This document shows, piece by piece, positions 48,801-57,281 of a DNA stretch of 64,000 bases (its first letter is position 1; every line of letters starts with the position of its first letter). Location of the stretch: NCBI GenBank assembly GCA_024291935.2, contig CM044306.1:18237001-18301000 (forward strand), in the 5' to 3' direction. The notes under the pieces were generated by a model that worked only from the letters and a program-made list of their open reading frames with translations, was not told the DNA's origin and did no database searches. The stretch is from Okapia johnstoni. Taxonomy: Eukaryota; Chordata; Mammalia; Artiodactyla; Giraffidae. The translations under genes were made by a program, and so were the position numbers.

Positions 48801-51800
48801 GGAGATGCTGGGACAAATGCCACAGTGTCCCCCTGCCCTTCTCTCCAAGCTGGTCTTCGGAGGAGCTTCCGGCTGGGCCGCAGAGAGAGACTGGGAAGCC
48901 CGCAGGAAGGAAAGACGTCTGCAGTGGCCGAGTCTCCAGAGCTACCGACTTACGAGGAGGTGACCAGGTACCAGCACCAGCCTGGCGAGCGGCCCCGCCT
49001 GGTGGTTCTGATCGGTAGGTGACATCTCCAGACAATGGGCTGGTTTCCTCCCTGGCAGGGAAGGGAGGGAGCCCAGCTGGGACCTGGCAGCTTTCTTCTT
49101 GTTTCTCAGGGTCTCTGGGAGCCCGACTACACGAGCTGAAGCAGAAGGTGGTGGCAGAGAACCCTCAGCACTTCGGTGTTGCCATTCCACGTAAGAGGAC
49201 CTGAGTGTGTGTGTGTGTGTGTGCATGCATGCACGTGTGTCTGCACACGAAGATTTCTTGGGGCCTTGACTCCAGCAGCAGTGACTTTTATGCTGGGTTT
49301 TGAAGAGTAAATAGGAGTTTTCCAGGCAGAGAAGGACGAATTCTCTATATTAAGAGAACAAATGCAAAGGTGTGAAGATGTGACCCAGTGTAGCAGTGTG
49401 AGGGAGTGAGGAGCTCAGTGTGGGTGATTGAGGGTGGTATGAAGCTGAATGGGAGGCTGGGTTGATCGAGAGGGTCTCATATACTCATCTAAGGTGTTTG
49501 GAATGTAATCAGTGAATGAATAAAAGTATTAACACAAGGACATGGTCACAAGTGACTCTAGCAGCTTTGCCAGAGGTTGGACAAAGAGGTCACACGTTAA
49601 AGCACAGAGCATCTCCTGGGTGGCTGCCCTCTGAGACCCCCTCTTTTCTTTCAGAATGCTCTGGAAAAAGCTGTGTACTGCTTTGAATATGTTCCTTGTT
49701 CTATGGGGAATCTGATTTTCCCCAGAGGTGTGCACCTTGATTCTATTATGGAAATCATAGGGAAAACACTATGTGCTTTAAAACTGTGTAAGAACCAGCT
49801 GTGCAGAAACATCGAGTCCATAAGGGGACTCTCTGTCTTCATGTCTCTTTTCCTCTAAAAATGAGAAATAATTGAATAAAGAACTAAAAGCATACAGCAG
49901 GGTCATCTGAGTTTTTGCCTCTTTGGCTCTCAAAAAGAAAAACAATTAGGAGGGACTTCTCTGATGCTCCAGTGGCTAAGACTTTGAGCTCCTGATGCAT
50001 GGGGCTGGGTTCGATCCCTGGTCAGGGATCTAGATCCCACATGCTGCAACTAAGAATTTGCATGCTGAAGTGAAGATAGAAGATCCTGTGTGCCACAATT
50101 AAGACCTGGTGCAGCCAAATAAAGAAATTAAAACATTAAAAAAAAAAAGAAAAACAATTGGGAAATAAAAACTTAGAGGACTAGGAATTCCTTTAGCAAT
50201 TCTTTAAAAACCCACAGCATCAGTGAGGCAGTTTTGCTAAGGGGTTAGGGGCATATTCTTGGCCTGAGACAGAGTGTGTTCAACCTGACCTTGCTCCCTG
50301 CCAGCCTTGGGACCTCCGCACGGGGCTTAACCTCTGCACCTCTCAGTTTCCTCACCTGCAAAACTGGGGCCTTCTTTTGCCTACATCACAGAGCTGTGCC
50401 AATCAACGGCGAACCTGCACACAGGGACCCTCGATGAAGGGAAGTGGGTGTTCATACACAAATCAGCGATGAACCTCTGAAAGGAAGGAGAGCACAGCTT
50501 TGCTGTGACATGACATCTCTGCCCAGTGGTCCTTCTATCTTTCACAGATACCACCAGGCCCCGGAAGAGCCATGAGAAGGAAGGAGTAGAGTATCACTTC
50601 GTCTCTAAGCAGACATTTGAGGCCGACTTGCATCACAACAAGTATGTCGTCTTGATGGGCCAGTGGGGCCTCCGTGCAGCTGTGTGTCTCTTCATCTGAC
50701 CAATCTTCCACCTGACCTCCTGGGAAGGTTTCCCAGGAGGGGAAAGGCAGAGGCCTTCCCAGGAAAAGGCAGAGGAAGTGGGGCTGGGGCAGAGGTGGTA
50801 ATCGTGGCCAGCCATTGATAGCTCAGTTGGTAAAGAATCCACCTGCAGTGCAGGAGACCCTGGTTTGATTCCTGGGTTGGAAAGATCCGCTGGAGAAGGG
50901 ATAGGCTACCCACTCGAGTATTCTTGGTCCTCCCTTGTGGCTCAGCTGATAAAGAATCTGCCTGCAATGCAGGAAACCTGGGTTCAATCCCTGGGTTGCG
51001 AAGATCCCCTGGAGAAGGGAAAGCCTACCCACTCCAGTATTCTGGCCTGGAGAATTCCATGGACTGTATAGTCCATAAGGTCGCAGAGTCGGACACGACT
51101 GGGCGACTTTCACTTTGCATTCACCTTCTGGGCGAATTCAAGCGAGCTCGGGAGCTGAAAGCCTTTTTTTTCCCCTGTGGTGGTTGGTGTTCTAGGTTCC
51201 TGGAGCATGGTGAATATAAGGAAAACCTCTACGGAACCAGCCTGGAAGCCATTCGGGTTGTGATGGCCAAAAACAAAGTTTGTTTGGTGGACGTGGAGCC
51301 AGATGTGAGTTCCTGGGGCCAGTTAGGAATTTCCCATTAATGGAATTTGTAAACTATGGGGCTATACATTTTACAGAACATTCAACCTCAGTGAAGGGGC
51401 TTTTTATTCCAGAGCAGTGAATGTTAACATCTCCTTGGGTCTCCTTGGAACTTCCCTGGTGATCCAGTGGTTAAGACTCCGTGCTTCCACTGCAGGGCAT
51501 GCAGGTTTGATCCCTGACTGGGGAGCTAAGATCCTGCCTGCCATGTGGTGCGACCAAAGCAAACAAAACCCCAAACATCTCCTTGGGTATCCCTTTGACT
51601 AATGAAAGCTTTTGTACCCCAAAATGTGCACCTCTATGCAGAAACTCCCTTAATTGGAGGGACTCTCTTGGTGACCCACAGACCTGGGATAGACTGCATG
51701 CGATAAATCATGCAGCAGATGATGGCACCAACTGGTCCATTAGATGTGACAGTCAGGGTTGTTGTTTAGTCGTGAAATCGTGTCCGGCTCTTTGTGACCC

Positions 51801-54800
51801 TGTGGATTGTAGCCTGCCAGGCTCTTCTGGACCATCAGTTAGATATAAATGCACCAGTGAAAGCTGGGTCACCCCCTTCCCAATTAGGACAAGTGAAGTC
51901 AGTGGCTTAGAGGACCACTGAGGGAGGCAGTCAGGAGAGCAATTTGAAAGGGAAAAAGGGCAGACTTGACCTTGTGAAGTGTTTCAGAAACATTTCCAGT
52001 CCCGCACACCCCGCAGGGGCTTAACCATCTTTTTCACCTTGTCTTTGAGAGAAACTTCTAAGCTTTGAACCCAGTCTGGGCATTTTTTTTCCCCTCTGTG
52101 GAAACAGAGTTCTGATTTTATCATGTAAACTGTAGGTTTTATTTTACAGAACTAGACTTGAAACAGATTCCCAAAAGTACCTTATGTCCAGAAAGGAAAG
52201 TCCTCACTAATTTGGACTTCCTGGGAGTTTGTAGTCAAAATTAAAAGTCTGAATTTCAAAAATTTTTTGAGAAGTGATTTTATGATTTGGGTGGGGGGAT
52301 GCAAACTCTATATATAGGAGTTTAATACCAGTGTGTCCAAATAGAGGCCCTCACATCATAAATAAAATGAGCTAATGAACAGGACAATTTGCATATGGAA
52401 AACCTAAAGCCTTTACAGTTTACTTCAAGGGATTCTCTTAGTCTCTTCATTTGCTTAACAAACTTTTTCTTCTTTGAATATCATAAGGAGGAGGCCTGTG
52501 TGATAGCACAAATTTTGCATTAATCCAAATTGATGACGTCTGACTAAATAGATACATGCATTATTCCTTCAGGAGTAAGCAGGCAAAGAAGGGCGTATGA
52601 AGGCTAATTACAGCTTGGGGGAGGGTGGGCAGAGCTAAGAGAGATGGCAGCTCTCGGAACTGAGGCTTTGGAACCTCTGTTCTCAGCAAGTGAGCCTCCA
52701 GGGCCCAGCTGAGCCCAGTGTCACAGTGAAGAGTGGGAAAATGAGCAGGTGGTCTGCGTGATTGAAGTCAATTGTCATATGACCATATAATCAGGACCTT
52801 TGTCATTGGGGTGATGTGATGAAGCACACCGTTATTGAGCATTCGAGAAATACATTTCAGTATAAAATATTCTCGAAGTATATAACATTCCTGAACTTTC
52901 TTTTTCAGGCACTGCAACAACTGAGGACCTCAGAGTTTAAACCCTATGTTATATTTGTAAAGCCTGCAGTTCAGGAAAAAAGGAAGACACCACCCATGTC
53001 CCCAGCTTGTGAGGATGCAGCAGCCACACTTGTAAGTTTTCAAGTTGATCATTTCATCTCCCAAGGCCTAAAAGGGCCTGTTACAGCTGCATGTGGGCAG
53101 ATGTACCTTCTGCATGAGACCATCTTTCCATTTTTGCCTGTTGCCCGGACTGAGATGTCATGTGATGATTGGAAGGCTTAAGTTGGGGCAGCTGGAAACG
53201 CCGCCCGATTCACACAGGGGTGGCTTAACCAGTGTTCCCCACCCTCCACCCCCTCACATGAGCATCCTCAGAAAATAAGGGACTGACCTCTCTCAGGCAC
53301 CTGATCTGAGTGTGACAAACCACAATAATTTGTTGAACTCCTAAGTCAAACCCGAATAATTTTTAATTGAAACACCAACTTCAGGTCCAGCAAGCTAATC
53401 CAAGATGGAGGCAAGGGGCAGCAGGGGGAGTCTTCCCTACATGCTACTCAGGGCTGAGGCTCTCTTGCTGAAGCCTCAGGTGGTTGAGTTCCACCTTTAC
53501 AGGTCAGGAAAAGGGTTCAAGGGATTGACGGCTGCAAAACAAACGTCACACGTTTTACTCCATTGCAGATTTACTTGAGTTCTTTCAAGACACAGATATT
53601 TATTAGGAGGATAGAGGCACTTAGGGGCAAAAAAAAAAAAATTTCCTTCTATAATTTCTCGAATAGATATGCTTCCAGGATGAATTGTGAGGGTGCCTGG
53701 TGGAGTGGAAACTCTAGAAGTGGTGGACAGTTCTATAGGATATGTGTGTGTAAGGGGGTGGGATAAGCAGGATGTCAGATCCAAGCACAGCAGTGGGATG
53801 CTGCAGGGTGCTTTTGAGTAGGAGAGGAGCCCTACAAGATACCATAAAGAATTGGGAAGCTCGACCCAATGTAATCTATTGTGTTGGAAAAAAAGTTCAT
53901 TCGGGTTTTTCCACAAGATGTTATGGAAAAATCCAAACGAACTTTTGGGCCAACTCAATAGTTTTTCTTTTCCCCTCCTAGGGGATTAGAAGTAAGAAGA
54001 AGATGTCATCTCAGCCTTCCTGTAGGTCTCTACTATCTTTACGGTAGCAGGCAAAAACTGTTTCCTAGCCCTTTAGAACATATTTTCTGAAAGTACGGAC
54101 ACTGTCACTGAAGTAGGAATCTGGTTTTGATTGGTGACAGAAGAGGAGGGGGGAATATTCTGGAATGTTCTTTTAGGGGGACAGCTCACCCCCTTTCATG
54201 ACAGAATGAAAGCACTGAGCCCTAGAAGCAGAGGAGAAAAGGCAATGGAGGATTGGAAAGAGATAGAAAGGGAGGTGGATGAATGCCAGTGATAAATTTC
54301 ACTTTGCAGTTTTACTTAAGAGAGGATCCTGCCACTTTCCTGTCTTCCAAAACCCAAGTTCATTGTCAGCGAACTACCTGCTTGGAATTCTACTTACTGG
54401 AGGTATTTCTGAATGAAGATGCAGACACTTGCATAGGTTGGGTGAAGAAGGGCTCATTGGCTGTCTATACCTTAGTGTTAGGTGTCGGGAAAGCAATCTG
54501 ATAGAAAAAGTCAGGTATCCTAAGGAAATAAGGTCCGGGTTGTCCCAGACTTTCTTAAATAACTCTCCTTTGTCTACTGTGCAAGTGTTTAGCTCTGGTT
54601 TGAGGAAATGAAAAGAAGAACTGAGTTCTACAAGGTGAATTAAGGTATCCTCTGAGGGCGTTCAAATTACTTCTTTTCCTTTTTACCCTCGTCGATTCCA
54701 GAAATGCTTACTTGACTTTTGTATAGCAAATACTATTTATGGTTCTTTCCTGTAATTATTTTAACCAAATTTCCATGCACCATAATTGTACTACTTTGGA

Positions 54801-55323
54801 AATACCTTCAGACAGGAAGTGTGATAGTGACATATATATACACACAGATATAGACTCAGCATCTACCCAAAGCACTTCATATCAGCTAACAGGTCCTTGG
54901 TAGATATCTTTTGAATGACTGAACAGTGATTATGGCTACAACTCATGAACTTTTCTTGGACGTTGGATAGGCTAGCTTCACTACACCCTGTTCTTGTGTA
55001 CCCAGTTGATTATTCAAGGGCCATATTCATCCACTAATCACCTAAAAATCAGAGGTTGCAACAGTGCCCAGGACAAAGGTTGTAGGTCCATTACTTGTCG
55101 GGGGGATAACAACCCACTTGTTCCCTAACTACCCTTTTCCTTGCAGGATGAGGAGCAGCAAGAGATGGCCGCCTCTGCTGCCTTCATAGACCAGCATTAT
55201 GGGCACCTGGTGGATGCTGTGCTGGTAAAGGAGGACCTCCAGAGTGCATACAGCCAGCTCAGAGCGCTCTTAGAGAGGCTGAGCAAGGACACTCACTGGG
55301 TACCTATTAGTTGGGTCAGGTAA
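30822..55323 (+). CDS. MPP3: MPP3, membrane palmitoylated protein 3 (MAGUK), complete coding region
   Basis: Eighteen exons splice to 1758 nt (585 aa plus stop), equal to the mammalian MPP3 length. Domains: L27 pair (about 8-118), PDZ (about 134-218, carboxylate loop PLGAT at 146-150), SH3 (229-297, ALFHYNP and TWW), a HOOK linker (298-383) and a guanylate-kinase-like domain (384-580). The P-loop position reads GSLGARLHE and lacks the Gly-Lys of true kinases, so the domain should act as a protein-binding module, as known for MAGUKs. Family role: cortical scaffold at cell junctions and synapses, binding L27 partners and adhesion molecules such as nectin-like proteins. All introns are GT-AG. 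No frameshift or internal stop was found. Confidence 0.97.
31088..31206 (+). CDS. MPP3: MPP3 coding exon 2, first L27
   Basis: 119 nt, acceptor cctcag, donor gtaaag, phase 1 in, 0 out. Encodes residues 9-48, beginning [13 protein letters not shown], the first helix of the N-terminal L27 domain. Confidence 0.95.
31371..31448 (+). CDS. MPP3: MPP3 coding exon 3, L27 linker
   Basis: 78 nt (26 codons, phase 0-0), acceptor tttgcag, donor gtaagc. Encodes residues 49-74 ([11 protein letters not shown]...ALAED), completing the first L27 and starting the second. Confidence 0.95.
31800..32110 (+). mobile_element. MIR SINE fragments, two in tandem
   Basis: Two MIR-type cores: aacaagtcactcaacctctc near 31860 and accttgggcataatatttaa near 31985, both in an MPP3 intron. 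Confidence 0.5.
32338..32418 (+). CDS. MPP3: MPP3 coding exon 4, second L27
   Basis: 81 nt (27 codons, phase 0-0), acceptor cctgcag, donor gtagtc. Encodes residues 75-101, [21 protein letters not shown] and onward, the core of the second L27 domain used for heterodimerisation in MPP proteins. Confidence 0.95.
32664..32801 (+). CDS. MPP3: MPP3 coding exon 5, L27 end and PDZ start
   Basis: 138 nt (46 codons, phase 0-0), acceptor atgacag, donor gtatgt. Residues 102-147: end of the second L27 ([11 protein letters not shown]), an acidic linker ([11 protein letters not shown]), then the first PDZ strand ([13 protein letters not shown]). Confidence 0.96.
33068..33276. mobile_element. Non-autonomous hAT-like DNA transposon
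   Basis: Terminal inverted repeats agaggttggcaaac (33069-33082) and gttggccaacctct (33262-33275) bracket a unit with gtaaataaagttttattggt, a widespread mammalian element. The exact family name is not asserted. Confidence 0.75.
33657..33779 (+). mobile_element. Short CHR-type SINE with 10-bp TSD
   Basis: Sense copy bounded by agacttagtc at 33647-33656 and 33780-33789. Confidence 0.9.
33880..34270. mobile_element. Old mammalian repeat, family not named
   Basis: Contains gccactgaagggttttaact and the gtcagacttgcagtttcaaagatca segment, resembling a common ancient mammalian repeat. The following 34280-35279 contains no gene I can support. Confidence 0.4.
35280..35603 (-). mobile_element. Dimeric Bov-tA SINE
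   Basis: Antisense. A full unit ending cacgagggaagccc at about 35484 is followed by a second 5' portion ending accagggaagccc at 35603. Confidence 0.85.
35604..35835 (+). mobile_element. MIR SINE fragment
   Basis: Contains ttgagtgcttactgtgtact and gtgttatctgacgttaacct, with a ggattcaaacccagg piece downstream, in MIR order. Confidence 0.55.
36020..36170 (+). mobile_element. MIR SINE fragment
   Basis: Contains gctgggtgaccttgaagttg and tgtctcttatctgtcacatg, a MIR core, 180 bp upstream of the PDZ exon at 36349. Confidence 0.5.
36349..36430 (+). CDS. MPP3: MPP3 coding exon 6, PDZ core
   Basis: 82 nt, phase 0 in, 1 out; acceptor gatgcag, donor gtgagt. Encodes [19 protein letters not shown] and on to DRSG. 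With the preceding exon it forms the PLGAT carboxylate-binding loop. Confidence 0.96.
36833..37139 (+). mobile_element. L1 3' UTR fragment
   Basis: Sense ruminant L1 tail with accaacaaggacctactgta, aatcactttgctgtacacct and a tccaatataaaataaaaag end. Confidence 0.8.
37250..37400. mobile_element. MER5A-like hAT fragment
   Basis: Contains ttattaaaatgcagattctg and actcagtagatcttgggtgg. Confidence 0.5.
37620..37760 (+). mobile_element. MIR SINE fragment
   Basis: Contains agtgtggccttgggcaagct and aatctcagctgtttgtaaac. Confidence 0.5.
37933..38018 (+). CDS. MPP3: MPP3 coding exon 7, PDZ
   Basis: 86 nt, phase 1 in, 0 out. Encodes [17 protein letters not shown] and the alpha-B helix DEISQIL. The acceptor is tcctag. 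The donor is gtccgt, a weak match to consensus; read-through gives 25 extra residues and a stop at 38094-38096. Confidence 0.94.
38436..38646 (-). mobile_element. Bov-tA SINE with 17-bp TSD
   Basis: Antisense copy bounded by the perfect repeat ttgtgcaaccttggtgg at 38419-38435 and 38647-38663. The insertion probably also seeded the (GGT)n at 38430-38445. Confidence 0.95.
39413..39540 (+). mobile_element. Short CHR-type SINE
   Basis: Sense copy from ggggacttccctggtgctcc to an A13 run and (GA)n, about 200 bp upstream of the exon at 39748. Confidence 0.85.
39748..39822 (+). CDS. MPP3: MPP3 coding exon 8, PDZ end
   Basis: 75 nt (25 codons, phase 0-0), acceptor ctttcag, donor gtatgg. Encodes [20 protein letters not shown]..., the last PDZ strand and linker to SH3 (residues 204-228). 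Confidence 0.95.
40306..40362 (-). mobile_element. Truncated Bov-tA/BovB 3' fragment
   Basis: A short piece, cagttcagtcactcagttat to ccatgaaatgcagc, the shared BovB/Bov-tA tail. Confidence 0.7.
40370..40641 (-). mobile_element. CHR-type tRNA-derived SINE
   Basis: Antisense copy starting with a T11 run and ending accagcagggaagtccc; ctaggc is duplicated at its flanks. Confidence 0.85.
40642..42785. other. MPP3 intron, mostly unassigned
   Basis: Long intronic stretch without a supported exon, RNA gene or recognisable young repeat. Short old-repeat scraps are likely but not nameable by eye. Confidence 0.4.
42786..43000 (-). mobile_element. Bov-A2/CHR-like SINE
   Basis: Antisense copy from (ttta)n at 42791-42804 to ttaccaccagggaagtcccc. 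It lies about 200 bp before the SH3 exon. Confidence 0.7.
43208..43404 (+). CDS. MPP3: MPP3 coding exon 9, SH3 domain
   Basis: 197 nt, phase 0 in, 2 out; acceptor cctgcag, donor gtgggt. Encodes residues 229-294 with ALFHYNP in place of the classical ALYDY motif, the TWWQAKR tryptophan pair and GLIPSK. In MAGUKs this SH3 folds against the GK domain rather than binding proline peptides strongly. Confidence 0.96.
43788..43836 (-). mobile_element. Bov-tA SINE remnant with internal deletion
   Basis: Only tgcgaccccatggact and gagccaccagggaagccc remain, joined directly; the middle of the SINE has been deleted. Confidence 0.7.
44280..44490. mobile_element. MER5A-like hAT element
   Basis: Contains ggaatttgttagaaaaacca, cagacctgctgaatcagaga and ttccaggtgattctgag, in MER5A order. 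Confidence 0.6.
45145..45209 (+). CDS. MPP3: MPP3 coding exon 10, HOOK
   Basis: 65 nt, phase 2 in, 1 out; acceptor ccccacag, donor gtgagt. Encodes [20 protein letters not shown], the basic HOOK segment after SH3. Confidence 0.94.
45755..46010 (+). mobile_element. L1 3' UTR fragment
   Basis: Contains gtaaacactgctacatttaaa and accaacaaggacctattata, then aatcagctatacccccaaac and an A-run. A second L1 tail resembling 36833-37139. Confidence 0.75.
46794..46814 (+). CDS. MPP3: MPP3 coding exon 11, 21-nt microexon
   Basis: Seven codons' worth (phase 1-1), reading YDEPCDK across the junctions. Acceptor accgcag, donor gtaggc. Needed to join exon 10 to exon 12 in the family sequence. Confidence 0.9.
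47382..47423 (+). CDS. MPP3: MPP3 coding exon 12, HOOK
   Basis: 42 nt (phase 1-1), acceptor ttcccag, donor gtaagt. Encodes [14 protein letters not shown], a small cysteine-containing segment of the HOOK linker. Confidence 0.92.
48005..48297 (-). mobile_element. CHR-type tRNA-derived SINE
   Basis: Antisense copy from a T14 run to ccaccagggaagtccc. It interrupts an older element, with tacacattt words on both sides. Confidence 0.85.
48850..49014 (+). CDS. MPP3: MPP3 coding exon 13, HOOK to GK start
   Basis: 165 nt (phase 1-1), acceptor ctccaag, donor gtaggt. Residues 337-391: [16 protein letters not shown]..., then [17 protein letters not shown] and the first GK strand LVVLI. Confidence 0.94.
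49110..49190 (+). CDS. MPP3: MPP3 coding exon 14, GK degenerate P-loop
   Basis: 81 nt (phase 1-1), acceptor tttctcag, donor gtaaga. Encodes [15 protein letters not shown], where an active guanylate kinase has a Gly-Lys-Ser/Thr nucleotide loop, then [10 protein letters not shown]. Confidence 0.95.
49204..49223. repeat. (GT)n microsatellite next to MPP3 exon 14
   Basis: A short (GT)n run begins only 14 bp after the exon 14 donor, then continues into gcatgcatgcacgtgtg. Confidence 0.85.
49951..50140 (+). mobile_element. CHR-type SINE with TSD
   Basis: Sense copy from ggacttctctgatgctccag to ctggtgcagccaaataaag. The flanks share aaaagaaaaacaatt. Confidence 0.85.
50230..50400 (+). mobile_element. 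MIR SINE fragment
   Basis: Contains aacctctgcacctctcagtt and cctcacctgcaaaactgggg, a MIR second half. Confidence 0.5.
50548..50641 (+). CDS. MPP3: MPP3 coding exon 15, GK GMP-site region
   Basis: 94 nt, phase 1 in, 2 out; acceptor ttcacag, donor gtatgt. Encodes [21 protein letters not shown] and following, the GMP-binding-like segment that binds phosphopeptides in MAGUKs. Confidence 0.95.
50810..51115 (+). mobile_element. Dimeric Bov-tA SINE
   Basis: Sense. Two tRNA-like heads (gatagctcagttggtaaaga at 50818 and gtggctcagctgataaagaa near 50937) precede one tail ending ctgggcgactttcacttt. It sits between exons 15 and 16. Confidence 0.9.
51196..51304 (+). CDS. MPP3: MPP3 coding exon 16, GK
   Basis: 109 nt, phase 2 in, 0 out; acceptor ttctag, donor gtgagt. 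Encodes [21 protein letters not shown] and on to CLVDVEPD. The dimeric SINE at 50810-51115 ends about 80 bp before the acceptor. Confidence 0.95.
51441..51573 (+). mobile_element. Short CHR-type SINE with 15-bp TSD
   Basis: Sense copy bounded by aacatctccttgggt at 51426-51440 and 51574-51588. Confidence 0.93.
51756..51833 (-). mobile_element. Truncated Bov-tA SINE
   Basis: Only the distal portion is present: gttgttgtttagtcgtgaaa to gccaggctcttctgg. Confidence 0.8.
51990..52908. other. MPP3 intron, nothing recognised
   Basis: AT-rich intronic sequence leading to the exon 17 acceptor. No gene, RNA or repeat can be named. Confidence 0.4.
52909..53031 (+). CDS. MPP3: MPP3 coding exon 17, GK
   Basis: 123 nt (41 codons, phase 0-0), acceptor tttttcag, donor gtaagt. 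Encodes [20 protein letters not shown], then a charged insert ([11 protein letters not shown]). Confidence 0.95.
53876..53962. mobile_element. Mariner-derived palindromic MITE
   Basis: An 87-bp imperfect palindrome: left arm gttcattcgggtttttccac, right arm tggaaaaatccaaacgaact, bounded by ctatt/aatag. Matches the terminal repeats of ruminant mariner elements with the transposase gone. Confidence 0.8.
53990..55146. other. MPP3 last intron, nothing recognised
   Basis: No supported gene, RNA or nameable repeat. A short (TA)n(CA)n occurs near 54830-54850. Confidence 0.4.
55147..55323 (+). CDS. MPP3: MPP3 coding exon 18, C-terminus
   Basis: Acceptor ccttgcag. 58 codons plus TAA at 55321-55323. 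Encodes [21 protein letters not shown] and ends [10 protein letters not shown], the typical C-terminal GK helix and the WVPxSWVR ending of p55/MPP proteins. Confidence 0.96.
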   Translation, partial: DEEQQEMAASAAFIDQHYGHLVDAVLVKEDLQSAYSQLRALLERLSKDTHWVPISWVR

Positions 55324-56240
55324 CTGTATCCTAGAACATCCAGGTTGGAGGGGACCTGGAAGACCACCTGGCCCAGCCTACCCCATGCTACCATCAAGGA
55401 ATCTCAAGTGAGAGGGGCAGAATTTTCCATAAACTCCATCCTCAAGAAGAGTCTCTGTGGGAAGTCTTGTTTGTCATTGGTTTTTGTCCATTGCTTTTCA
55501 CTGCACCCCTTTGGAGCAGAAAATATGAGGCAAAAGGGGGTATATATCACAATATAACACATGTCATTCATTAAAGTATCACAGGCAAGTTGACCCTGAT
55601 TCTCTGTACCAAAGTTGAGTAGCCACTGTCTTTTGGCAGGGGAGGTGGTGGTGAATATATGCAGTACCAATTTGCAGAGGTAATTTAAGCTTTATAAACA
55701 GACTGACACTTCATTTATTGGGCTTTGTCCAAAGTTGAGTTGTTTTACCCAAGAAGACTTAACATGCAATTGAAGTTCACCTGTCTTTAGGCACTAAAAT
55801 GTTGATCTTTTTAAAGTTTTTGAAAGTTTGTGTTTGCCTGGCAATGGAAAATGTGGTTCTCTGTCTTCTTGAATAGTGAGCATTCACAAACTTTTTTGAC
55901 AGACTAAGATATGCCTCCCTGTCACCATGAGTTATTGTACTATTCTATGATACGGTGGTGTCTTCAGGGACTCTTGTGGAATGTAAGGCTTATTGTGCCT
56001 TTTCTATATATCCTCAGACTCCAAAAACTGACCCTTGCTTGCTTTGATTTATTCTGTTCTGTCACTTGTCTCTGTTGTTACTGACAGTTGCCCTGGTTAT
56101 CATCTGTCCCTTCCTTCAGATTATAGGAGCTCCTGACATGCTAGGTCATGGAAAAACAGATGATCCCCGCCCTCCACCCCCCACCCCCGTCAAATCTATG
56201 TCTCAACCACAATAAATCAGTCCTGACCGTCAAAATCTTA
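55324..56240 (+). other. MPP3: Probable MPP3 3' UTR
   Basis: No coding potential. An AATAAA hexamer at 56211-56216 is the first canonical polyadenylation signal after the stop; an ATTAAA variant at about 55570 is an alternative. The end point is inferred, not observed. Confidence 0.45.
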
Positions 56241-56379
56241 AGTATATAGACTCTGAGTGTGGGCCTGATGGGTTGTCTCTGAGCAAAATTGTTTCATATT
56301 ACAACAGATTTGAGATACATCTTAACTTCAGAAAATTGTATTTCTTTTTAATAGCCAATGTATATAAACCTTTATTCTG

Positions 56380-56735
56380 TGCCAGGAGTCTACACTAAGG
56401 CCTTTACCTACATGACTTTGACAGATGCACCAAGCCTATGATGTAGTGTTCTTTTTCTTTTTGGCCACACAGCATGGCTTGTGGAATCTTAGTCCCCCAA
56501 CCAGGGATTGAACCAGTACCGTTGGCAGTGAGAGTCCTAACCACTGGACTGCCAGGGAATTCCTTGATGTAGGATTCTTATCACCCCTATTATACAAATG
56601 AGAAAAACAAGGCTAAGAAAGTTTAAATAATGTGTTCAAGTTCACACAGCTTTAAAAAATGCCAAAGCCATAATATTAGAGTCCAACTCTAATACCAGCG
56701 ATGCTCATTAACCACTATACTGCCTCACTTTTGTG
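56380..56735 (+). mobile_element. MIR SINE interrupted by a CHR SINE
   Basis: MIR sequence before (ctgtgccaggagtctacact) and after (atgagaaaaacaaggctaag, gttcacacagct) the SINE at 56447-56564. Downstream of the putative MPP3 polyadenylation signal. Confidence 0.6.
56447..56564 (-). mobile_element. Short CHR-type SINE with 8-bp TSD
   Basis: Antisense copy bounded by tgatgtag at 56439-56446 and 56565-56572. Confidence 0.88.
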
Positions 56736-56990
56736 GCCCCATAACTGAGTCTGCCTGTTAAGCCATTGACTTAGAAGTGAGGAATGTGCTCTCAGCTAGA
56801 ATTTACAATAATATGCAGTATGGCTGCAACTTCTAAGACTTGAAAGAGGCTGCTTACAGCTCTTGAAAGAGCTCTTCCTCATGAGAAAAAAAGAAGGCGA
56901 GGTAAAGTGCGAAGCACCAGGGAGAAGATCTGCTGCCTATTTAGAAATTCCCATTTTGCCTTCTTACACAAGGATACCTTTTCCACTTTC

Positions 56991-57076
56991 TATTAGGTTG
57001 GCCAAAATGTTGGTTCAGGTGTTTCCATTACAATGTTGCAGAAAAACCCAAACCAACTTTTTGGTCAACCCACATA
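56991..57076. mobile_element. Mariner-derived palindromic MITE
   Basis: An 86-bp palindrome with tattaggttggccaaaatg at the left and ctttttggtcaacccacata at the right, the same family as 53876-53962. Confidence 0.82.
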
Positions 57077-57281
57077 GCTCATGAACCTGGTAGGTCCATG
57101 GAACAGGATCACATTCTTCAGACCTTTCTAGCAAAAGGATGAGGACCTCTATGTATTTACAAAGTACTGGATTCTGCCCAAGTTAAATTAGTCTTAGCTG
57201 TTCCACATAGAACCAGGTGGGGAAGGCAGCTGCTCTTTGAAGCTGAGTGGCACATACCAAGTTGTGTATATTATACAGGAG

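Noticed and set aside
30822..55323. Assignment to MPP2, another MPP gene near CD300LG in human
   Set aside because: The head-to-head orientation with CD300LG and the protein sequence (MPVLSEDSG start, L27 pair, [10 protein letters not shown] end) fit MPP3; MPP2 lies tail to tail with CD300LG in human, as I recall.
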